A stretch of DNA of 36,826 nucleotides from CAZKUN01 sp964555935 (GTDB taxonomy: Bacteria > Armatimonadota > Zipacnadia > Zipacnadales > VGFC01): assembly GCA_964555935.1 (NCBI GenBank), contig CAZKUN010000072.1:1-36826 (forward strand), read 5' to 3'. Made by a program: the position numbers and the translations under genes. A model generated the notes under the pieces. It was not told the origin of the DNA. It did no database searches and saw nothing but the letters and a program-made list of their open reading frames with translations. Shown one piece after another: positions 1 to 7,575 of this stretch (the stretch's first letter is position 1; every line of letters begins with the position of its first letter).

Positions 1-30
1 ATTCCACCCGAGACCGTTCACGCACCGTGG

Positions 31-50
31 CGCAGGCATTCTTGCCTGCG
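31..50. repeat. Intergenic palindrome (8-bp arms)
   Basis: Perfect inverted repeat with arms CGCAGGCA and TGCCTGCG around a TTCT loop. It belongs to the same general design (short GC-rich arms, 2-5 nt loop) as the other intergenic palindromes in this window, for example those at 1805-1825 and 22803-22822. Confidence 0.7.
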
Positions 51-136
51 GTCGACCACCTCCCCCGCAATGCTCAATCTTGCTCAATCCACGTGACAAG
101 ACCCGCGCGTGCCTTCCCCCATTCTGGGTATCATAC

Positions 137-142
137 TATAAT
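137..142 (+). promoter_or_regulatory. Candidate -10 element upstream of the sigma factor gene
   Basis: A perfect TATAAT lies about 165 bp before the preferred sigma-factor start in the only AT-rich spot of this leader. No convincing -35 box is visible at the right spacing, so this is a weak call. A real promoter here would give a long untranslated leader. Confidence 0.3.
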
Positions 143-308
143 GAGTCGTTGGCGAGCGCCCCGATGAGCGTGGCGCGCTGCGGCCTCCAATACGACCAGA
201 GGTCGATGCCAAGCGAATCTCGGTAGCCGGGAACTTCGCTTGCATGAGCCCCGTTGCGCAGAAGTAATGCAGGGGGCTCTAGCTTCGCGAAAGCGAGTGA
301 CGAACCCA

Positions 309-917
309 ATGGCGAGCCCCAAGCAGGATGTCAAGCGGATGGCGGCCCGCTCCGACAATGGAGACGGGTTCCTCAGGGCGAGGTTCGAGGCGCTCGCCGA
401 AGAGCGCAAACGCGAACTGTTCAACGCAGCCCTGCGGATGACCCGAGGTCGCGAGGACGCCGAGGACCTGACGCAAGAGACGCTTGCCAAGGCCTATACG
501 GCGTTCCACCAGTTCCGGCCGGGCACGAACTTCAAGGCCTGGATCTACCGGGTGCTCGTAAACACGTACATCAATCATTACAGACGCAAGAAACGCGCGC
601 CGCAAGAGAAGTCCTGGGAAGAGTTCGCCGTTGACGGTGATGTCGACTACGCTCGAGGAGACAGTAGTCGGCTAAGCAATCCCGAAGAAGCGGTGATGTC
701 GCGCGTTCCGGACGAAGAGGTCCAGCCAGCCCTTGAGGCATTACCCGACGAGTTTCGGGTTGCTGTGCTTCTTTCGGATGTCGACGACTTCTCATACAAG
801 GAGATCGCGGACATCCTAGGCATCCCTCTGGGCACAGTTCGGTCCAGGATTTTCAGGGGACGCCGCATGTTGCGCAAGCGCTTGGCTAATTACGCCAAGG
901 CACGCGGAGTGATCTAG
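309..917 (+). CDS. ECF-type RNA polymerase sigma factor
   Basis: Directs RNA polymerase to a stress or signal regulon. Region sigma-2 occupies roughly residues 20-95 and includes the signature DAEDLTQETLAKAY, followed by FKAWIYRVLVNTYINHYRRKK. Region sigma-4, near the C-terminus, contains the helix-turn-helix FSYKEIADILGIPLGTVRSR. At about 202 residues the length is normal for the family. The frame stays open back to an ATG at 240, but the ATG at 309 (MASPKQDV) gives a conventional N-terminus; neither start has a strong ribosome site. The gene for an HxxxCxxC anti-sigma factor begins 100 bp downstream, and together they look like the SigR/RsrA type of pair. Family membership is certain; the regulon cannot be told from the window. 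Confidence 0.93.
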   Translation: MASPKQDVKRMAARSDNGDGFLRARFEALAEERKRELFNAALRMTRGREDAEDLTQETLAKAYTAFHQFRPGTNFKAWIYRVLVNTYINHYRRKKRAPQEKSWEEFAVDGDVDYARGDSSRLSNPEEAVMSRVPDEEVQPALEALPDEFRVAVLLSDVDDFSYKEIADILGIPLGTVRSRIFRGRRMLRKRLANYAKARGVI

Positions 918-1017
918 GCCGCTCGCCGGATGTGCAGCAACGCCCGGCGGCGGCAACCGGGCGCTGACGCACGATCAAGATCGGATCCGCACCAAGCGGA
1001 CACCAGACGAGGGGCCA

Positions 1018-1773
1018 ATGGACTGCGAACTGCTGCAAGACGAACTATGCGCTTTTGCCGATAACGAGTTGGACGACGAGACGCGGGAAACCGTCGCCGC
1101 ACACGTCGCGCAATGCGAGTTGTGCGAGGCGGAGTTGGCGGACATGCGGGCCATGAAAGCCATGGTCGGCCGGTTGCGCCTCCAGGGCGTCGCTGCTCCC
1201 GCATCCCTCACGGTCTTCCCCGAAGTCGAAGCCACTCCCGAGCCGACGGCGACCGTCGCGTTCTGGCGCCGACCTCTTTCTGGCCGATATGTCGGGCTCG
1301 CCGCGGCGGCCGTGTTCGTCGGGCTGATGGTCGGGTGGCGCTTCACTGTGGGTCAGTATGGACATCACGCCCGCACCGATGACATCGCCCTCGCCCATTC
1401 CAGCGGCGTCACCCAGGCGCTCAAGAGCGGGCCGCCTCCACGCACGGTTGGGCTAGGCGACGCCGGGTCGGTCATGTGGCGTCAAACATGGGCCCAGGTA
1501 GGCGACCAGCGTGTCCGGCAGACAATCTACAACGTCGGCGAGCATATCGTCTCGCAATTCGACTTCGAGGCCCGCCAATTCGACGATAGCCATCTGCCGC
1601 GCATGAGCCTCGGGCCTGACTCCTACCGAGTGGATGCCACGCGGGAGTTCAGTGTCGTCTCCCGCACCACCGGCTCGACACAGACGGTCCTCGTCGCGGC
1701 CTGCCGAGCCGAGGTGTTGGTGGGCTTGGCGCAGAAGATCCCCTCTGACGACATCGGAGGCGTCGGCTACTAA
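1018..1773 (+). CDS. Membrane-anchored zinc-binding anti-sigma factor
   Basis: Predicted to hold the upstream ECF sigma factor inactive at the inner membrane. Residues 1-50 form a zinc-binding anti-sigma (ZAS, zf-HC2) domain with the motif HVAQCELC (His29, Cys33, Cys36), preceded by the usual LLQDELCAFADNELDDE helix. One transmembrane segment follows at about residues 91-107 (YVGLAAAAVFVGLMVGW), so the remaining 145 residues should be extracytoplasmic and are the likely sensor part; they match no domain I recognise. Its place directly after the sigma gene supports the pairing. Whether it senses redox state (as RsrA does) or envelope stress is unknown. Confidence 0.88.
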   Translation: MDCELLQDELCAFADNELDDETRETVAAHVAQCELCEAELADMRAMKAMVGRLRLQGVAAPASLTVFPEVEATPEPTATVAFWRRPLSGRYVGLAAAAVFVGLMVGWRFTVGQYGHHARTDDIALAHSSGVTQALKSGPPPRTVGLGDAGSVMWRQTWAQVGDQRVRQTIYNVGEHIVSQFDFEARQFDDSHLPRMSLGPDSYRVDATREFSVVSRTTGSTQTVLVAACRAEVLVGLAQKIPSDDIGGVGY

Positions 1774-1804
1774 GCTGACGCTGGCGTGTGAACGCAAACA
1801 CCTG

Positions 1805-1825
1805 TCCCGGGCTTCACGCCCGGGA
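1805..1825. repeat. Intergenic palindrome (8-bp arms)
   Basis: Arms TCCCGGGC and GCCCGGGA surround TTCAC. It lies between the anti-sigma gene and the DUF3179 gene and could act as an attenuator or terminator, since TCTGTTT follows on the plus strand. Its GGGCTTCA-GCCC core resembles the palindrome at 9753-9773. Confidence 0.65.
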
Positions 1826-1855
1826 TCTGTTTGCGCGCGCCGGAGGACGTCCGAC

Positions 1856-2839
1856 ATGGGCCGACAACCCGGGCTGATCCTACTCGCGCTCTCGGTTATC
1901 GTGGCAGCCCTGCTAACGCTGACGCTCCGCGGCCCCATGCGCCCGCCCCGCACCCACGCGCCCGATCCCGTCTCGGCCGAGGAGAAGAAGCCGTATCTCT
2001 CTCCCGAGACCAAGACGCCCGTTGCCGTCCCTCCTCTCTTCCCCACCAAGTTCACCCCCCTCGCCCCAGGTGACGAAGGGATCACGCTCGCCTCAGTTGA
2101 CATTGGCGAGATATTGAAGACCGACCTCGACGCCTCCCAACTCGCGCCTATCGACGACCCCGAATCCGTCCCGGCCTCGTCATCCGCCGCCCCCGCCGAC
2201 GATGAGCCCGTCATCGGCGTTGTCATCGATGGCAAGCCGCGCGCCTATCCATTGGCCCTACTGAGCGGCCACTGGGTGGTCAACGATCATGTCGACGGGC
2301 GAAGTGTCACCGTTCTCTACGACCCAATCGCCGGCGCTGCCGCCGCGTGCTGGTCGTCCATCGACGACGAGCCAGTGACCATCGCGGCAACCGAATTCTT
2401 CTACCGGGGGAACGCCGTCTTCGTTGAGCTGGCGGCGGGCTGCTTCCTTCTCGCGCCTACGGGCCGGTTCATCACGGGTGAGTTGGCGGGCCGCGCGCTC
2501 AACACGCTCCCCTACCGCCGCGAGAGCTGGGCCGACTGGAAGAAGCGCTACCCCGAGACGCGCGTCGTCGCCGCCAATGCGCCTGACACTGATCCCTTCG
2601 AGCACGTCGAAGATGCCATCCGGGCGACGCCGGAGCTGGTCGGCAACATCACCGAGGATCCGCTCGGATGGGTTGTCGGCTATGAGGATGAAGATGGGTC
2701 GCTGGAGACGAAGACGGTCACCGGTCCTGACGACGAGAATGCTCGCATCCTGTTGCCCGGCGGCTCCTTTGCCCGCCAAGTCGTCTGCCGCTCTTTCGCC
2801 TGGCGACAACTCATTTCCGAAGTGAAGAAGACACCCTAA
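1856..2839 (+). CDS. DUF3179 domain protein, membrane-anchored
   Basis: A 327-residue protein of the DUF3179 family, whose biochemical function is not known to me. The start is fixed by a GGAGG ribosome site at 1842-1846, nine bases before the ATG; the longer frame upstream lacks such a site. Residues 5-22 form one hydrophobic anchor or signal sequence, followed by a Pro-rich linker. The family core is visible as VIGVVIDGKPRAYPLALLSG, then HWVVNDHVDGRSVTVLYDPI and a Gly/Ala stretch ending in a Cys, where other members usually have a YCPLC-like segment; here that segment reads YDPIAGAAAACW. A second conserved-looking block is YRRESWADWKKRYPETRVV. It is followed at 12 bp by glmU, so the two may be co-transcribed. 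Confidence 0.82.
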   Translation: MGRQPGLILLALSVIVAALLTLTLRGPMRPPRTHAPDPVSAEEKKPYLSPETKTPVAVPPLFPTKFTPLAPGDEGITLASVDIGEILKTDLDASQLAPIDDPESVPASSSAAPADDEPVIGVVIDGKPRAYPLALLSGHWVVNDHVDGRSVTVLYDPIAGAAAACWSSIDDEPVTIAATEFFYRGNAVFVELAAGCFLLAPTGRFITGELAGRALNTLPYRRESWADWKKRYPETRVVAANAPDTDPFEHVEDAIRATPELVGNITEDPLGWVVGYEDEDGSLETKTVTGPDDENARILLPGGSFARQVVCRSFAWRQLISEVKKTP

Positions 2840-2851
2840 ACGAGGCTATCG

Positions 2852-4231
2852 ATGCCTGACCAGAAACTCGCCTGCATCATACTCGCAGCCGGGCAGAGCA
2901 AGCGCATGAAGTCCTCCCACAGCAAGGCGCTGCATGAGATCTGCGGCAAGCCGCTGCTGTGCCATGTCGTCGATACCCTCAACAAGCTCCAGCCCGAGCG
3001 CATCGTCGCGGTCGTCTCGCCCGAGACGCCTGATGTCGTCGACCTCGCCGGGAAGATCGGCATCGATACGTGCTACCAGCACGAGCGACTCGGGACGGGC
3101 CACGCCGCGCTCCAGGCCGAGGAACTCCTCGGCGATTTCGACGGGACGATCCTGCTTACGTGCGTCGACATCCCGTTGCTCCGGCTTGAGACCCTCACCG
3201 CCCTCCGCGAGGTCCACGAGTCGAACCAATCCGCCGCGACGATCCTGACCGCCGAGTACGACGACCCCACCGGCTATGGCCGGATCGTCCGCGCTGAATC
3301 GGGAACGGTCACGGCCATCGTCGAACACCGTGACGCCGACGAGGCCACGCTTGCGGTCCGGGAGATCAACTCCTCAGTCTACTGCTTCCGCGGCCGGATG
3401 ATGTTCGAACTAACCAAGCAAGTCGGCACCGCCAACGACCAGGGCGAGATGTACCTCACCGATGTCATCTCATTAATGGTCGACCGCGGCGAGCGCGTCG
3501 ATGCCGTCATCGCCGACGATCCCGCCGAGATCATGGGCATCAACAACCGCGTCCAGCTCGCCGAGGCCGAAGGCCTCCTCCGCAACCGCATCCGCGAGCG
3601 CCTCATGCTCGACGGCGTCTCGATGGTCGATCCCGCGACCACCTACGTCGACGATGGCGTCCGGATCGGGCGCGACACCACCATCTGGCCCGGCGCAGTC
3701 ATCCGCGGGAGTACCACCATCGGCGAGGGCTGTGAGATCGGCCCGCACGCGCAAATCATCGATTCCACGATCGGCGATGGCGTCTTGGTCAAGCAGGGGT
3801 CTCAGATCATCGAGAGCGAGGTCGGCGCCGAGGCATCCGTCGGGCCCTTCGCCCACATCAGGCCCGAGTGCGTCATCGGCCCCGGCGCGCGCGCCGGCAG
3901 CTATATCGAGATGAAGCGCGCGACGCTCGGTGCGGAGGCGAAAGCCGGCCACCAGAGCTACCTCGGCGACGTCGAGGTCGGTGCCAAGGCCAACATCGGC
4001 GCCGGCGCGGTCACCTGCAACTATGACGGCGCCAACAAGCACCGCACGGTCATCGGCGAGGGCGCGTTCATCGGCACCAACGCGAGTCTCGTGGCACCGG
4101 TCACCATCGGCGAGGGCGCCTACATCGGCGCGGGCTCGGTCATCACCAAAGACGTCCCGGCCAAGTCCCTCGCCGTCGAACGCGGCAAGCAACGCGCCGT
4201 CGAGAACTGGCAACCACCAAACAAGGACTGA
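2852..4231 (+). CDS. glmU: Bifunctional GlcNAc-1-P uridylyltransferase / GlcN-1-P acetyltransferase
   Basis: Makes UDP-N-acetylglucosamine for peptidoglycan in two steps. The N-terminal nucleotidyltransferase domain (about 1-230) begins with LAAGQSKRMKS and SKALHEICGKP, the nucleotide-binding loop and substrate lysine, and contains TCVDIPLL where the metal-binding Asp is expected. The C-terminal left-handed beta-helix (about 250-440) has many hexapeptide repeats such as VRIGRDTTIWPGAVI and ends with the acetyltransferase signature GHQSYLGDVEVG and GAGAVTCNYDG. At 459 residues the length is standard (E. coli GlmU is about 456). The start lies 12 bp after the DUF3179 stop. No missing catalytic residue is evident. 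Confidence 0.97.
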   Translation: MPDQKLACIILAAGQSKRMKSSHSKALHEICGKPLLCHVVDTLNKLQPERIVAVVSPETPDVVDLAGKIGIDTCYQHERLGTGHAALQAEELLGDFDGTILLTCVDIPLLRLETLTALREVHESNQSAATILTAEYDDPTGYGRIVRAESGTVTAIVEHRDADEATLAVREINSSVYCFRGRMMFELTKQVGTANDQGEMYLTDVISLMVDRGERVDAVIADDPAEIMGINNRVQLAEAEGLLRNRIRERLMLDGVSMVDPATTYVDDGVRIGRDTTIWPGAVIRGSTTIGEGCEIGPHAQIIDSTIGDGVLVKQGSQIIESEVGAEASVGPFAHIRPECVIGPGARAGSYIEMKRATLGAEAKAGHQSYLGDVEVGAKANIGAGAVTCNYDGANKHRTVIGEGAFIGTNASLVAPVTIGEGAYIGAGSVITKDVPAKSLAVERGKQRAVENWQPPNKD

Positions 4232-4244
4232 CGCCAGACCCTTG

Positions 4245-4267
4245 TAGGAGCGGCTTCAGCCGCGACG
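4245..4267. repeat. GTAGGAG-class intergenic palindrome
   Basis: GTAGGAGCGGCTTCAGCCGC followed by GAC. Arms GCGGCT (4250-4255) and AGCCGC (4258-4263) flank a TC loop. Compared with the copies at 13131 and 22203, both arms differ at two positions and pairing is preserved in each. Confidence 0.8.
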
Positions 4268-4290
4268 CCGTTCACCCGGAGTGATCCACC

Positions 4291-5169
4291 ATGAAGAGAC
4301 TCGGCATCGTCGCGCTCGAAAGCTCTCACGTCGACCAATACTGCCGCATCTTCAACCAGCCTGACTTCGAGCACCGCCTCCCCGACGCGCGCATCACCGC
4401 CATATGCCCCCAGGACGAGAACACGCAAGAGCGCGTCGACGAACTCGCGGGGACCTACGGCATCGAGACAGTCGTCGCCACTCCCGAGGAAATGATCGGC
4501 GTCGTCGATTCGGCGATGATGCTCGGTCGCGACGGCGCTCAGCATTGCGGCCAGACGCTGCCCTTCCTTCGGGCGGGCATCCCGTGCTTTGTCGACAAGC
4601 CCTTCGCTCACACCATGGAAGACGCCGACCTCATGATCTCCACCGCGCGCGAGCATGGCGTGGCGATCACCACATCATCGGCCATCCGCCATGCCTCCGA
4701 GTTCGCCGAGGTCGATCACGACGCAGTCGGCGAGATCAAGCACGTGAGCCTGTTCGGTCCAGGGGAGCTGTTCTTCTACGGGATCCACCAAACCGACATT
4801 CTCATGAGCTTGATGGGGCCGGGGGTCGAGGCCGTCAGCAACCTGCGCGAGGAGACGATGGACCTGGTCTCAGTCACTTACGGTGATGGACGTTCGGCGC
4901 AACTCCAGCTCATCCGCGGACCCAGCGTCCGGTTCGGCGCCACGCTCTTCGGAGCAACAGGCATGGCCGATGTCCGCATTACTCGCTACGACTACTACGT
5001 CCGCCAGATGGTGCCCTACCTGAAGATGATCGACACCGGCGAGGAACCGATTCCCGAGGCTCACATGCGCGAGGCTGTCCAGATCCTCGTCGCCGCCGAT
5101 CGCTCCGCCAAGCAAGGCGGTCGCGCCGTCCGCCTCGCCGAGGTCTATCCGTGGAAGAGGCCGTTCTAG
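4291..5169 (+). CDS. Gfo/Idh/MocA family oxidoreductase
   Basis: Predicted NAD(P)-dependent sugar or polyol dehydrogenase; substrate unknown. The first 110 residues are Rossmann-like, but the dinucleotide loop reads GIVALESSH rather than the usual GxGxxG, so cofactor binding may be altered. The family's EKP catalytic motif appears as CFVDKPFAHT at about residues 107-116, in the expected place. The C-terminal half carries the mixed alpha/beta substrate domain, including GELFFYGIHQTDILMSLMG, where the HxxD pattern matches the usual substrate-side His and Asp. Length (292) is shorter than the 340-380 usual for the family. It follows glmU by 59 bp, with a palindrome between them. Confidence 0.85.
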   Translation: MKRLGIVALESSHVDQYCRIFNQPDFEHRLPDARITAICPQDENTQERVDELAGTYGIETVVATPEEMIGVVDSAMMLGRDGAQHCGQTLPFLRAGIPCFVDKPFAHTMEDADLMISTAREHGVAITTSSAIRHASEFAEVDHDAVGEIKHVSLFGPGELFFYGIHQTDILMSLMGPGVEAVSNLREETMDLVSVTYGDGRSAQLQLIRGPSVRFGATLFGATGMADVRITRYDYYVRQMVPYLKMIDTGEEPIPEAHMREAVQILVAADRSAKQGGRAVRLAEVYPWKRPF

Positions 5170-5192
5170 CCGACCTGCGCGCCGCATTATTC

Positions 5193-5226
5193 CCGTGCCG
5201 GCGGGTCTCCTGACCCGCCGGCACGG
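5193..5226. terminator. Likely bidirectional terminator hairpin (14-bp stem)
   Basis: Perfect 14-bp inverted repeat (5193-5206 with 5213-5226) around a 6-nt CTCCTG loop, placed between two convergent genes (stops at 5169 and 5261). There is no U-tract on either side, so it would be a non-canonical terminator. Its GCGGGTCTCC-CCCGC core matches the palindromes at 22249 and 22841, so it is also a member of the repeat family. Confidence 0.6.
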
Positions 5227-5260
5227 TAGTACCAGTGATGCGATCCCCTGTGCCGTGGCA

Positions 5261-6325
5261 CTAGCGCAATCGTCCGCCGCGCTCGATGCCGCCGATCTCA
5301 TCGAGCAGCACCGCCACGGATTCCCGCGAGCCCTGTACGAACAGCGGTGCCAACGGGCCGTGGTGCAGAGCGTGCAAGAACCCGTCGACCAGCATCATCT
5401 GACGCGCCGCGCCGCGCGCCGTTGGCCACGCCTCGATGAGCCGCTCGCACGTTGGGACGCCCGCGCCCGTCATGAGGGTCTCCCCCTTCCATGTCGCCCT
5501 AAACGATTCCCACGATCCCTCCCACTCGCACGCCTCGCACCGCACGATGTCCGCCGCTCGCGACATCGCCTCTCCGCATGAGGGGCACGGGCCCCTCCGC
5601 CGTCTCCGCAGGCGCTCGTTGAGCTTCGTCCGCGTGTACGTTCTCTCGCACGCCGCGCAACTCAGCCCACCCTCGGACTCGCCAAGCCGAGCGCCGCACC
5701 GACACCTCGCCTCTGCTCGCCAGTGCGCCCTCACATCACGCCACGAGTGCGTCACGCCGCAGGTCTCGCACCGCGCCTCTTCCGGCGATCCCGCCCATGA
5801 GCCCGTGGCGCTCTTCTCCGGTTGCCGGACGGGCGTCGTGCAGTGCGGACACGGAAGCCTGACGCGCCCCTTGATCGACTGCCGGTAGGCCCGCGCGTCC
5901 TTGTCGACCTCACACTCCACGCACCTCAGCATGTTCGTCGCGTACGTCCACTCCAGATCGCTCCCGCAACTCAGACACAGCGGCCTCGCATGGCGTAGCG
6001 AGTTCTTCACATCATCCCACGTGTAGGCGCTCTCACAAGCCTCGCACGTCACCGTCGTCGGCACCCGAGAGTACCCACCATCACCGTCCCGCCTCCGGCG
6101 TCGAGCTTCCCGCCCGCAGCCCGGGCACTCCACCCTCCCGGTCTTGGTCGCGAGAGAGACGTACACGACGTCCTTCGCCCTCGCCCACAGCTCCCACCCA
6201 ATGTCGAGCAGCAGCTCATCATCGACCCGTCCGACCGCCTCGGATCGATACAGCATCCGGATCTTGTCCGGTCGAACGCGTGGCGCCCAGTCGCGCTTGG
6301 TCGGCTTGCTCTTCGCCCCGCTCAT
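5261..6325 (-). CDS. Protein with five tandem zinc ribbons, function unknown
   Basis: A 354-residue protein I cannot assign to a named function. After an N-terminal helical region (IRMLYRSEAVGRVDDELLLDI, about 22-45) there are ten paired-cysteine motifs at about residues 67/70, 94/97, 117/120, 135/138, 159/162, 186/189, 208/210, 223/226, 247/250 and 263/266, enough for five zinc ribbons. The second pair of several units is followed by a similar helix: YTWDDVKNSLR, HSWRDVRAHWR, SWESFRATWK. The last 75 residues (LIEAWPTARGAARQMMLVDG, then FLHALHHGPLAPLFV) are a separate helical domain. From memory, a recurrent uncharacterised bacterial family has the same first and last domains with fewer ribbons between them. 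The layout suggests nucleic-acid or protein binding. The ATG lacks a ribosome site and has TATACT just upstream. Confidence 0.8.
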   Translation of the reverse strand: MSGAKSKPTKRDWAPRVRPDKIRMLYRSEAVGRVDDELLLDIGWELWARAKDVVYVSLATKTGRVECPGCGREARRRRRDGDGGYSRVPTTVTCEACESAYTWDDVKNSLRHARPLCLSCGSDLEWTYATNMLRCVECEVDKDARAYRQSIKGRVRLPCPHCTTPVRQPEKSATGSWAGSPEEARCETCGVTHSWRDVRAHWRAEARCRCGARLGESEGGLSCAACERTYTRTKLNERLRRRRRGPCPSCGEAMSRAADIVRCEACEWEGSWESFRATWKGETLMTGAGVPTCERLIEAWPTARGAARQMMLVDGFLHALHHGPLAPLFVQGSRESVAVLLDEIGGIERGGRLR

Positions 6326-6331
6326 TGATTC

Positions 6332-6337
6332 AGTATA
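6332..6337 (-). promoter_or_regulatory. Candidate -10 element directly before the zinc-ribbon gene
   Basis: On the minus strand TATACT ends 6 bases before the ATG at 6325, and no Shine-Dalgarno sequence lies between. If used, transcription would begin at or next to the start codon, giving a leaderless mRNA. No clear -35 box is visible. Confidence 0.3.
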
Positions 6338-6447
6338 TCAGAGGCGGCCCGGCTTGGGAGGGCGGGGGGGCATGGGCAGGCCCCGTGTGCCGCGCGCCGA
6401 AGGTGAGAGGAGTTGGCACTACTCAGGTCTACCGGAGGCGAATGAGG

Positions 6448-7086
6448 ATGCGCGCTAAGGTTGCTGTGGTTACTGTCTGCGTAATCGTGGCCGTCGGTCT
6501 GATCGTTGCCGTTGCCGTCACTGCTCAAGGCCAGCCGAGGGGGTTTCAGGGCCGACGCCTTCAGCGCGTCCTACTGGATCAGGCTGGGGAGCCCGCCATC
6601 ACCTACGGCGGCGACAGCGTATACGTCGTCTACGCCGCCACGCTCTTTAGGTTCGACGCCGAAACGCTCGAGGAGTTGAGCCAAGCCGAGATGCGACCTG
6701 AGGGGTTCGAGATGGCGCTCGATGCTGCCGTCGCCGTCGGTGTCGGCGTCGAGGACGGACGACTCGCCAGGGAGGCCTCATTGCGCGCGCACCTCCAGGA
6801 GTTGCGCAATGTGATCGGCCTGTACCAGGCCCAATGCGGCGACTACCCAGCCCGGCTCACCGACATAATGGCCACCGCGGCTCCGCCGGCCGGAGGCAAC
6901 GGCGTGGCCATCGACCCCGCCGACTTCCGCGGCCCATATATCACCCAGCCGGACATGCGACTCCCAAACAACCCCATCACGAGACACAATGTCGATGGGA
7001 TCGACTGGGTCTATACGCCAGAGACAGGCCGTCTCATATCCAAGGCGGGCGGGGCCGTCGACGGAACTGACTATGGCACTTGGTAG
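6448..7086 (+). CDS. Pseudopilin (GspG)-like secreted protein
   Basis: A 212-residue exported protein. The ATG at 6448 is chosen because GGAGG at 6434-6438 lies nine bases before it; the ATG at 6442 would be only three bases away. A hydrophobic segment (VAVVTVCVIVAVGLIVAVAV) at about residues 4-24 acts as signal or anchor. The C-terminal half resembles the soluble part of type II secretion major pseudopilins: LRAHLQELRNVIGLYQAQCG then DYP, a proline-rich loop, RGPYI, LPNNPIT and a final YTPETGRLIS. It lacks the N-terminal prepilin cleavage motif and helix, so it is probably a derived, non-assembling relative. It is divergent from the zinc-ribbon gene and convergent with the GNAT gene. Confidence 0.6.
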   Translation: MRAKVAVVTVCVIVAVGLIVAVAVTAQGQPRGFQGRRLQRVLLDQAGEPAITYGGDSVYVVYAATLFRFDAETLEELSQAEMRPEGFEMALDAAVAVGVGVEDGRLAREASLRAHLQELRNVIGLYQAQCGDYPARLTDIMATAAPPAGGNGVAIDPADFRGPYITQPDMRLPNNPITRHNVDGIDWVYTPETGRLISKAGGAVDGTDYGTW

Positions 7087-7092
7087 AGGAAT

Positions 7093-7572
7093 TCAGCTCT
7101 TCTTCGGCAGCTCTTGCACGTAGAAGATCTGCCGGCACAGCTCCTCAAAGCCCATCTTCGGGTAGAGGTGCCCGCCCGCGTCGTTGCCGACGAGCGTCTC
7201 GATCTTGGCGTGGGTCATGCCCTTTTCGCAAGAAAAGTCGAGCGCGTGCTGGATCAGCGCCTTGCCGACGCCCTTGCCCTGGTTGCCGGGCGCGACCGCG
7301 AGGTTGTGGATCCAGCCGATGCCCGTCTTCTCATCCGGGATCGCGGTGATGAAGCCGATGATGCCCTCGCCCTCGACCGCCACGAACGCCCCGTCCTCGC
7401 ATAGGTCCAGGTCGTCCTCGACGTGCTTGGTCTTCAGCTCCTGCCACGTCGTATCCCGGAACTGACCGTACTTGCGCTCGGCCAGCGAGTAGATGCTCAC
7501 ATCGCCAAAGCAGTCGATGGTGATCTTGCGGATCGCGTCCCGGTCGGCTTCCTGGAAGTGTCGAATCTCCAA
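7093..7572 (-). CDS. GNAT family N-acetyltransferase
   Basis: Predicted acetyl-CoA-dependent N-acetyltransferase of 159 residues, the usual size for a single GNAT domain. Motif A with the acetyl-CoA pyrophosphate loop is clear: IHNLAVAPGNQGKGVGKALI at about residues 88-107 (loop QGKGVG). The C-terminal part ends in YPKMGFEELCRQIFYVQEL, the typical Tyr and beta6-beta7 region. The start follows the stop of the glycosyltransferase gene by three bases, so the two are translationally linked at the end of the nifU-nifS-epsC run. The substrate cannot be predicted. Confidence 0.9.
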   Translation of the reverse strand: MEIRHFQEADRDAIRKITIDCFGDVSIYSLAERKYGQFRDTTWQELKTKHVEDDLDLCEDGAFVAVEGEGIIGFITAIPDEKTGIGWIHNLAVAPGNQGKGVGKALIQHALDFSCEKGMTHAKIETLVGNDAGGHLYPKMGFEELCRQIFYVQELPKKS

Positions 7573-7575
7573 GCG

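Noticed and set aside
1634..1855. N-terminal extension of the DUF3179 protein upstream of 1856
   Set aside because: It overlaps the anti-sigma gene in another frame and crosses a palindrome; the GGAGG at 1842 decides for 1856.
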